The notes under the pieces: generated by a model
Seen by the model: only the letters and a program-made list of their open reading frames with translations
Database searches by the model: none
What the model was told of the DNA's origin: nothing
Assembly (NCBI GenBank): GCA_964502465.1
Contig: CAZCWX010000631.1
Coordinates: 1 to 35,804 of the forward strand
DNA: 35,804 nucleotides
Direction: 5' to 3'
Source of the DNA: CAZCWX01 sp964502465
Lineage (GTDB): Bacteria; Desulfobacterota; Binatia; Bin18
Shown: positions 29,732 through 35,804 of the stretch, in pieces
Layout of the letters: every line of letters begins with the position of its first letter
Position numbering within the stretch: position 1 is the first letter of the stretch
Position numbers and translations under genes: made by a program

Positions 29732-30787
29732 TTACTGGAAATGCGGCATCACATGTTTGGCGAATAACTCTATCGACTTCATCGCCTTTTCATGGGTAAA
29801 ACCACCAAAGTTGACCTCGAAGATAGGATAGGTGAGCCCGTAATCGGCTTGGGCGCGTTTCAAGCGTTGCACGCAGCGCTCTGGACTGCCAAAGATGACA
29901 CAGTCCCCTTTGTCGAGATCCTCATAAGAAGCGTTCCCGAAGAGCTTCGACAAGCCTCCCTGATATTCTTTGTAGTCGGCTGACTGCCAGGCGGCTTTCT
30001 GGTCCAAACCAGCGAAAAAACGCCAGTACTGGACGAAGTGCTGTTTGGCGAGCGCGTGAGCCTCTTCGTCAGTCTCTGCCACATACAGATGATACACGCC
30101 GAGTATTTCTCGGTTGCTGGCGTCATGTCCTGCCTCTTTCAGGGCAGACCAGTACAGAGTCAACTTGGCCTGGAGATCTTCGTGCCGGGGATAAGCAAAG
30201 GGCACAAGCATGGGATGGAAGCCTTTCTGTCCGGCCCAGACAAAGCTTTCAGGAGTGACGGCACAGGCTGCCCAGATGGGGGGATAGGGTTGTTGCACAG
30301 GCTTGGGAAGAGGCGTCACGTCGCGGACTTTATAATATTTGCCCTCATACGAGACGGTGTCTTGGGTCCATGCCTGCAGAATAATCTCTAGTGACTCATG
30401 AAAACGCCCTTGGCTTTCGGCCTCATCAATGTCGAAGAGTTCATATTCCGCTTTGAGGACTCCGCGACCGACGCCAAAGTCCAGTCGGCCATCGCTGAGC
30501 ACATCAAGCATGGCATATTCTTCGGCAGTGCGGATTGGGTTACTCAACGGTAGGAGGGTGACGCCGGTTCCCAGGCGAATACGTTTGGTTCGTTGAGCGA
30601 CAGCAGTGGCAAAGACTGGTGGGGAAGGAAACGCGTATCCACCGACGTAATGCTCGGCAAAAAAGACACCGTCGAACCCTAGCTCTTCTTCATATTGGAT
30701 CTGCTCTATCATTTCCCCGTAATAATGGCTGGCCGATTTATGGAGTTCCGGATAGTAATCAGGAATATATAGTAGGCCGAACTTCAT
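29732..30787 (-). CDS. LLM class (bacterial luciferase-like) flavin-dependent monooxygenase
   Basis: 351 residues: MKFGLLYIPDYYPELHKSAS, FDGVFFAEHYVGGYAFPSPP, KRIRLGTGVTLLPLSNPIRT, DVLSDGRLDFGVGRGVLKAE and YPPIWAACAVTPESFVWAGQ. The AEHYVGG segment and long C-terminal excursion resemble luciferase-alpha-like monooxygenases rather than F420 enzymes, but the cofactor is not proven. AAGGAGG lies 6 bases before the ATG. It is the first gene of the eight-gene minus-strand run. The 227-base region upstream is shared with the divergent RND gene. Confidence 0.88.
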   Translation of the reverse strand: MKFGLLYIPDYYPELHKSASHYYGEMIEQIQYEEELGFDGVFFAEHYVGGYAFPSPPVFATAVAQRTKRIRLGTGVTLLPLSNPIRTAEEYAMLDVLSDGRLDFGVGRGVLKAEYELFDIDEAESQGRFHESLEIILQAWTQDTVSYEGKYYKVRDVTPLPKPVQQPYPPIWAACAVTPESFVWAGQKGFHPMLVPFAYPRHEDLQAKLTLYWSALKEAGHDASNREILGVYHLYVAETDEEAHALAKQHFVQYWRFFAGLDQKAAWQSADYKEYQGGLSKLFGNASYEDLDKGDCVIFGSPERCVQRLKRAQADYGLTYPIFEVNFGGFTHEKAMKSIELFAKHVMPHFQ

Positions 30788-30876
30788 AGGTTCCCTCCTT
30801 ATGGGTTACGAGTGAGCCCGCGGCTGTTGGTTGTGCCTTCTACCATAAAGGGTTGGTCAGGGACAGATCTGTATTT

Positions 30877-30894
30877 CTGAGGAAAAGACCTCAG
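30877..30894. promoter_or_regulatory. Short inverted repeat in a divergent promoter region
   Basis: CTGAGG-AAAAGA-CCTCAG is a perfect 6-bp inverted repeat in the 227-base spacer between the LLM gene (start 30787) and the RND gene (start 31015). It lies roughly where a divergent operator would be. I see no convincing -35/-10 pair nearby. Confidence 0.35.
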
Positions 30895-31014
30895 CATGGT
30901 ATGCAAAGGGAGGGTTTCTCTTGTCTTTTACCAAATTCTGGTGAATGAATAGGGAAAACGTAGACACTAGGGAGAATCAGCCAAGCAAGTGGCCTTGGAG
31001 GGGGGGCTGCAGTT

Positions 31015-33747
31015 ATGGAACCACTCTATCGTCTGATCGTTCACAAGCCGAAGAGTATTGTCTTTTTCATATTGCTCTTGACCGGCTTTTTTGCCTATCA
31101 CGCCCGCCACATTCAGTTTGACAGTTCGATTGAAAGTCTGCTGCCAGAAGGGGATACCGAAAAGCAATACTATGATGAGGTGCGCCAGCTTTTTGGCAGC
31201 GATGATGTGGCGGTGATCGGCATCATCACCGACAATGTCTATACCCCGCAGACACTGGAGAAGATCAAGCGTCTGACCGAAGAGTTGCGCAAACTCCCCG
31301 AGGTGAAGAGTGTCAACAGCCTGACCAATGCGCAGGACATCATCACCAGTGTAGCGGAGGAAGACACGCTCCTCATTCCGGAGATTCCTGCCTCAGAGGC
31401 AGACGTTGAGGAGATCAAACGGAAGCTTGCCCAGATGCCCGTTTATCTGAAGAACCTGGTTTCCTCAGACGGGCGGGCTGCGGCTATTAATATCAGCTTC
31501 CTTGATAGCATTACTGACGCCGAGTTCGTTCGCCGCGGAGTGGACCAAAGGATTCAGGAGATCGTGGAGCAAGAAAACGGCCCTGAACAACTCTACTACA
31601 CGGGCCTGCCTCACTTTAAGGCATATTCCGCGGTCACGATGCGGCGAGAGTTGATTGAGTTGTTGCCGTTGACGCTGCTTTTGATTATGGGGGTGTTATT
31701 CTTGAGCTTCCGCTCGCTGCGCGGGATGCTGCTTCCATCTCTCACCGTGATTATTAGCCTGATCTGGACCCTGGGAATTATGGTGCTGGCGGGCAGCCGT
31801 ATCAGTGTTGGTACGTTTGCTCTCCCGCCGCTGATACTCGTGCTGGGCATTGCCTACTCTTTGCATATCGTTGCTGAGTATTTTGAACAGGCCCGGCCTG
31901 AGCGCCCGGTAGACGAAGTGGTACTGGAGACCTTACGAACGAGTAGTATCCCGGTCCTGATCGCCGCATTAACCACCGCGCTCGGCTTTCTCTCACTCCT
32001 GGTGAATCGGGTGGTGAGCATTCGTGAGATGGGCATCTACTCTGCCATTGGCATTATGCTCGCGTTTGTGTTCGCGGTGATTTTCATACCGGCAGTGTTG
32101 GCTTTACTGCGTCTGCCGCGTCGTCACACCGACCGCCATGCTCCCTGGCTCGAGACCAGGTTGCAGGGGCTGGTGCGTAGCGTTATCCACCATCGCAATG
32201 CGGTCATCATGGCCATTTCAGCCATCTGCCTCCTGGCCGTCTGGCCGATCCCGACTATCGAGATTGGCTCCAACTTTCTCTCCCTCTTTCGTGAGAGCCA
32301 CCCTGTGCGCCAAGCAACTGATGCGGTAAGTGAGCACCTGGTCGGGAGCATCGGTTTCTATGTCGTGGTCGATGGGACCGAGCAAGACATTATCAGGAAG
32401 TGGGATACGTTGCGCAGAGTAAAAGATCTGCAACTCTATATCAACTCCTTGCCTGGCGTAGATAAGACGGTTTCTTTTGTTGATTACCTGGAACTGATAG
32501 AAAAAGGCATCCAAGCCGTTCCCCCAGAAGACAATGGGACTGAACCTCCGCAACCAGCGACACAGACCACTTTCTGGGAGAATCCTGCCCAACTGGACGA
32601 AGTCCTCCAACTCGCTTTTTTTAATTCTAGTAGTACCTCTGGCGTGGTGAACCACCCTAACTATTCGCGCACGAATATTATTGTCCGTACCTCGCTGGAA
32701 ACCCCCAAGGAAATCGCTGCGACTGTGCAGAAGATCCAGGCCTTTGCCCAAAACCTTTTCCCTCCTGAACTCACAGTGCATCCGACCGGCAATGTGATCC
32801 TCAATACGCGCACGACCAACGACCTGCTGATCGGACAAATCCAGAGCCTAGCACTTACGGCGTCGGTCATCTTTGTCGTTATGTCAGTGATGTTTCTCTC
32901 GTTCCGGATCGGGGTCTTGGCGATGATTCCCAACCTCTTCCCGATCTTGATCTTTTTCGCACTCATGGGCCTCTCGGGAGCAGTACTGAGTGTGAGCACG
33001 AACACCATCGCCTCGATTGTATTGGGGATCGCCGTCGATGATACCATTCACCTCATGACCCGCCTGAGTGCGAAGGTTCGTACTACCGCCAACGAGGAAC
33101 AGGCGCTGATGCAAACTTTTTCTGCGGTCGGCAAACCGGTGGTCTACACCTCTGTGCTACTGTTCTTTGGGTTTCTCACGCTCTGTCTCTCGACTTTCGT
33201 TCCTGTCCAGGAGTTCGGGTTCTTGTCTGCGGTGACCATTCTGGTGGGGCTCAGCGGAGATGTAATATTGCTGCCGGCTCTGCTCGCCACCACCCATGTG
33301 ATTACCCTGTGGGATCTGCTCTACCTGAAGCTGGGGAAAGACCCTCACAAGACTATTCGGCTTTTTGAAGGATTACGACCCTGGCAGGCAAAGATTGTCA
33401 CGCTCATGGGTGAACTCAAAACGTTCCCTGGGGGGCAGGCTATTATCAAGCGGGGCGAGATGGGCAATGAAATGTATGTATTGATTAACGGCGCCGCTGA
33501 TGTTTTTCTCGGCGCTGATGGTCAACCTCATCGGGTTCGCAAGCTTGAGCGTGGGGACGTCTTCGGCGAAATGGGCTGGATCCGTCATCACACGCGAACA
33601 GCCGATGTGATCGCGACTGAGGACGTGGAAGTGCTGGCAGTCAACGAGCAATTCCTCACGCGGGTAAAGCGGCGTTACCCACGCATCGCCACCGAGATCT
33701 TCTTTAATCTGTCGAGGATTCTCAGCGACCGATTAGAAGCATCGTAG
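31015..33747 (+). CDS. RND/MMPL-family transporter with C-terminal cyclic-nucleotide-binding domain
   Basis: 910 residues. TM1 (~14-29) is followed by a periplasmic domain to ~210, then five TM segments (~213-375), TM7 (~395-415), a second periplasmic domain to ~610 and five more TMs to ~770. This is the twelve-TM duplicated layout of MMPL/HpnN-like RND proteins. The IAVDDTIHLMTRLSAKV stretch (Asp ~674-675) carries the proton-relay acid. Unusually, residues ~795-905 are a cNMP-binding beta-barrel: KTFPGGQAIIKRGEMGNEMY, GDVFGEMGWIRHHTRTADV (phosphate cassette with Gly-Glu and an Arg-Thr-Ala end) and a helical tail. It may move lipids or hydrophobic compounds under cyclic-nucleotide control. 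TGGAGGGGGG lies before the ATG. It is convergent with an adenylate cyclase gene. Confidence 0.88.
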   Translation: MEPLYRLIVHKPKSIVFFILLLTGFFAYHARHIQFDSSIESLLPEGDTEKQYYDEVRQLFGSDDVAVIGIITDNVYTPQTLEKIKRLTEELRKLPEVKSVNSLTNAQDIITSVAEEDTLLIPEIPASEADVEEIKRKLAQMPVYLKNLVSSDGRAAAINISFLDSITDAEFVRRGVDQRIQEIVEQENGPEQLYYTGLPHFKAYSAVTMRRELIELLPLTLLLIMGVLFLSFRSLRGMLLPSLTVIISLIWTLGIMVLAGSRISVGTFALPPLILVLGIAYSLHIVAEYFEQARPERPVDEVVLETLRTSSIPVLIAALTTALGFLSLLVNRVVSIREMGIYSAIGIMLAFVFAVIFIPAVLALLRLPRRHTDRHAPWLETRLQGLVRSVIHHRNAVIMAISAICLLAVWPIPTIEIGSNFLSLFRESHPVRQATDAVSEHLVGSIGFYVVVDGTEQDIIRKWDTLRRVKDLQLYINSLPGVDKTVSFVDYLELIEKGIQAVPPEDNGTEPPQPATQTTFWENPAQLDEVLQLAFFNSSSTSGVVNHPNYSRTNIIVRTSLETPKEIAATVQKIQAFAQNLFPPELTVHPTGNVILNTRTTNDLLIGQIQSLALTASVIFVVMSVMFLSFRIGVLAMIPNLFPILIFFALMGLSGAVLSVSTNTIASIVLGIAVDDTIHLMTRLSAKVRTTANEEQALMQTFSAVGKPVVYTSVLLFFGFLTLCLSTFVPVQEFGFLSAVTILVGLSGDVILLPALLATTHVITLWDLLYLKLGKDPHKTIRLFEGLRPWQAKIVTLMGELKTFPGGQAIIKRGEMGNEMYVLINGAADVFLGADGQPHRVRKLERGDVFGEMGWIRHHTRTADVIATEDVEVLAVNEQFLTRVKRRYPRIATEIFFNLSRILSDRLEAS

Positions 33748-33776
33748 CTGAGAGCTGATTGCTGAAAGCTTTTTTC
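33748..33776 (+). terminator. AGCTGAGA repeat with T-run at the end of the RND gene
   Basis: GCTGAGAGCTGATTGCTGAAAGCTTTTTT begins right after the RND stop codon; short AGCT palindromes precede a six-base T-run. It could be a weak terminator for the RND gene and is also similar to the repeat at 4211-4240. It occupies the whole gap to the convergent cyclase gene. Confidence 0.4.
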
Positions 33777-35538
33777 ACTTCAACCCCGCCTTGCTGGCAG
33801 CACTGAGAACACGTTCCAAGATATTTGGGTCTTTATACGGAAGCCGCTGCCTGAGCACCTCCAGTGAGTCATGCGGGCTGACGCGCAGGAACTCTGCTCC
33901 CTCAGCCCGGGCGGCCTCATCTTGCCCCAACTCGCTGTAGATGACAGCCAAATAAGCATAGGCAGGCATAAAGTCTGCACCTCGAATGAGCATTCTCTTG
34001 AATGTCGTGATCGCCTTTTCATACTGTTCTGTCAGATAGTACGCGTGGCCTAGCGCCCATAAGTACCAGATTGGGTAATGCGGATTGAGGTGCATCGCCT
34101 TTTCTACCAGGGGGATGGCCTCTGCGGATTTTCCAGAAAAATTCAAGACATCGGCTAACCCCGCATAGCCATCGGCACAGTTGGGATCGAGGGTGAGCGC
34201 ATAGTTGACCTCAACAATGGCCTGCTCATACTGTTTTTTCCAGAGATGGACTGTGCCTGATAGTCGGTAGCCACCAGGGAGCGAGCTATCTAAAGCAATT
34301 GCTTGCCGTGCCAGCTCAAGAGTTCTCTCTAAGGTCTGGGGATCTTGACTCCAGCCCAAGGCCCATTGGGAAAAATGGGTCCACCCCAAGTAGGCGTATG
34401 CCACAGCGAACTGCGGGTCGAGTGTGATAGCTTTTGCAAACATCTGCTGCGCCTGGGTGTTGGCTGCTTCCCCACTCTGGCTATGGTAGTCGAGCCCACG
34501 CAAATAGTAGTCATACGCTTCCAGATTCGTGGTAGGCATACGTCTCGCCCGATGCTGTTCGCCCTCTGTCAGCTTCACTCGCAGTGCTGCCACAATTTGC
34601 TGGGTGACCTCATCTTGTACGGCAAAAATATCTTGCAGCTCGCCATCGTAGCGCTCCGCCCACAGATGATACCCTGTCAGGGCGTCGATGAGCTGCGCGG
34701 TCACTCGCACCCGATTGCCTGCCTTACGGACGCTTCCTTCCAACAGATACTGTATGCCGAGTTCCTTGCTGATTTGTTCAGGCTTGGCTGCCTTGCCTTT
34801 GTAGAGAAAGACTGAGTTCCGGGAGATCACAAACAATCCTGAGAGCTTAGAGAGGTCGGTAATCAGATCTTCGGTCATTCCGTCGCTAAAATACTCTTGT
34901 TCGGGATCGTTGCTCATGTTGACAAAGGGCAACACGGCTAAAGACGGTTTTGTTTGTTCCTCAGGGAGAAGGGGAAGAGGCGATGCTTGACTGTTCGTTG
35001 TGAGATCTGATGGCTGTTCGTGCACCCAGTAGACGCGGATCGGTTTGCTAATGTTCTTGGCGGTTTGTTCGCCGCGATACTCGTATCCTAACGCTAACTT
35101 TGTCTCGATTTGGTCATACACGCTCCCTGAGATGCATACCCCACCCGCTTCGGCGAGGCTTTGCAGCCGGGCAGCAATATTGACCCCGTCGCCATAAATG
35201 CGTTCCCCTTCGACAACGACATCGCCAAGATTGATGCCGATACGAAACTCCATCCGTCTAGGAGGTGGCAGTTCTGCGTTGCGGGTTTTGAGTTCTTGCT
35301 GGATTGCGACTGCGCACTGGACAGCATCGACCACGCTGGCGAATTCGGCCAGCAGATTATCACCAGGCGAATCGACCACACGGCCGCGATGGTGCGGAAT
35401 GAGTGAGGTGAAAACCTCACGATAGGCCGTCAGGGTCCGTATCGTTGCCACCTCATCATCACCCATGAGGCGGCTATAGCCTTGCACATCGGCACTGAGG
35501 ATGGCAGCGAGCTTGCGCTCGACATTTTGCGGTTCCAT
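33775..35538 (-). CDS. Adenylate/guanylate cyclase with TolB-like and TPR domains
   Basis: 587 residues. The class III cyclase domain (~8-175) has metal-binding Asp17 (LSADVQGYSRLM) and Asp60 (SPGDNLLAEF), and the transition-state Asn120 and Arg124 in YGDGVNIAARLQ. Asp117 at the purine-specificity position and Lys9 favour ATP. A TolB-N-like domain follows (~197-320: KPSLAVLPFVNMSNDPEQEY...GIQYLLEGSVRKAGNRVRVT...), then TPR repeats (~340-560) such as EKAITTFKRMLIRGADFMPA. No membrane segment is seen. The ATG gives MEPQNVERKLAAILSADV, the usual start. It is convergent with the cNMP-binding RND gene 27 bases away and likely makes cAMP. Confidence 0.9.
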   Translation of the reverse strand: MEPQNVERKLAAILSADVQGYSRLMGDDEVATIRTLTAYREVFTSLIPHHRGRVVDSPGDNLLAEFASVVDAVQCAVAIQQELKTRNAELPPPRRMEFRIGINLGDVVVEGERIYGDGVNIAARLQSLAEAGGVCISGSVYDQIETKLALGYEYRGEQTAKNISKPIRVYWVHEQPSDLTTNSQASPLPLLPEEQTKPSLAVLPFVNMSNDPEQEYFSDGMTEDLITDLSKLSGLFVISRNSVFLYKGKAAKPEQISKELGIQYLLEGSVRKAGNRVRVTAQLIDALTGYHLWAERYDGELQDIFAVQDEVTQQIVAALRVKLTEGEQHRARRMPTTNLEAYDYYLRGLDYHSQSGEAANTQAQQMFAKAITLDPQFAVAYAYLGWTHFSQWALGWSQDPQTLERTLELARQAIALDSSLPGGYRLSGTVHLWKKQYEQAIVEVNYALTLDPNCADGYAGLADVLNFSGKSAEAIPLVEKAMHLNPHYPIWYLWALGHAYYLTEQYEKAITTFKRMLIRGADFMPAYAYLAVIYSELGQDEAARAEGAEFLRVSPHDSLEVLRQRLPYKDPNILERVLSAASKAGLK

Positions 35539-35680
35539 GTCGCTCTTGCATTGCCTACCCTACCGTTGTCTAGACATCAAGTCGATAGAGGGATGAGTGA
35601 GGTTTTTCTTTTCTAATGGTTTTTGACAAACGAATTTGCTAATGGCACCGGCGTTAATCCCGTATCCAGGCATTGTGGTC

Positions 35681-35736
35681 TTGTGGTGCAACCGTCCCGG
35701 TTGCCCAGGAGTGCAGGCGAGACGCCTGCACCACAA
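35681..35736. repeat. Cruciform-type dispersed repeat, copy C
   Basis: The best-preserved copy. Outer arms TTGTGGTGCA (35681-35690) and TGCACCACAA (35727-35736) enclose two perfect hairpins: CAACCG-TCC-CGGTTG (35689-35703) and TGCAGGCG-AGA-CGCCTGCA (35712-35730). The 16-base core TTGTGGTGCAGGCGTC is shared by all three copies in the window. It sits in the 266-base region upstream of the cyclase gene, where I see no gene. Confidence 0.75.
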
Positions 35737-35804
35737 AGGGATTGCCGGGTTTAAGCGTCAAAATTTATCAGGCATGGGAGCCTTGCTTCTAAGAGCCTAT
35801 CCGA

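Noticed and set aside
1..35804. CRISPR array, tRNA, rRNA, prophage or transposase genes
   Set aside because: No regularly spaced direct repeats, no recognisable tRNA or rRNA sequence, and no integrase or transposase-like protein were seen on reading both strands; no search tool was available.

Overview
The window looks like a chromosomal segment of an uncultured, GC-rich (mid-50s % by eye), F420-using Gram-negative bacterium of the Tectomicrobia/Entotheonella or Binatota/Deltaproteobacteria kind. The reasons are four luciferase-like (LLM) oxidoreductases, a Ddn-like F420 reductase, exported DUF1329 and RND proteins, strong AAGGAGG ribosome sites, and several families of intergenic palindromic repeats. 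This assignment is an inference; no rRNA, tRNA or marker gene is present. No phage, transposase or CRISPR array was seen.

Layout. 1-283: palindromic repeats. 284-4058 (-): HEAT-repeat protein, O-methyltransferase, a two-repeat secreted protein and an unknown protein. 4247-6124: an exported DUF1329 protein divergent from a membrane-anchored split-barrel flavoprotein. 6379-9509 (-): marR, a molybdopterin oxidoreductase and a DUF6457 protein, with matching palindromic operators before marR and before the Mo enzyme. 9622-14622 (+): MFS exporter, a beta-rich binding protein, a truncated NTF2-like gene, a small ORF, Ddn-like reductase, GST, pirin and NIPSNAP. 14679-18579 (-): LLM oxidoreductase, two paralogous cupins, a nitrile hydratase alpha subunit fused to an accessory-type domain, and a BNR-repeat protein. 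18850-20681: a truncated and an intact DUF4242 gene, a truncated cyclase gene and a vapBC-type toxin-antitoxin pair. 20849-23021: an alpha/beta hydrolase and, convergent with it, a patatin. 23367-30787 (-): eight co-directional genes, namely three LLM oxidoreductases, an alpha/beta hydrolase, a haloalkane dehalogenase, a PaaG-like enoyl-CoA isomerase, a peroxiredoxin and a GST. 31015-35538: an RND transporter with a C-terminal cyclic-nucleotide-binding domain, convergent with an adenylate cyclase/TolB/TPR gene.

The most striking signal is at 24403-24405. A peroxiredoxin-like gene is interrupted by one in-frame TGA exactly where the family has its catalytic cysteine (W-C-P-Y-C becomes W-TGA-P-Y-C), and the family sequence continues in frame after it. 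This makes it a strong candidate selenoprotein that ordinary gene calling splits in two.

Taken together, the genes suggest a xenobiotic or halogenated/aromatic catabolism and detoxification region: dehalogenase, nitrile hydratase-like protein, GSTs, flavin/F420 enzymes, ring-cleavage-type hydrolases and cupins. A possible cAMP-linked membrane transport module lies at the right end.
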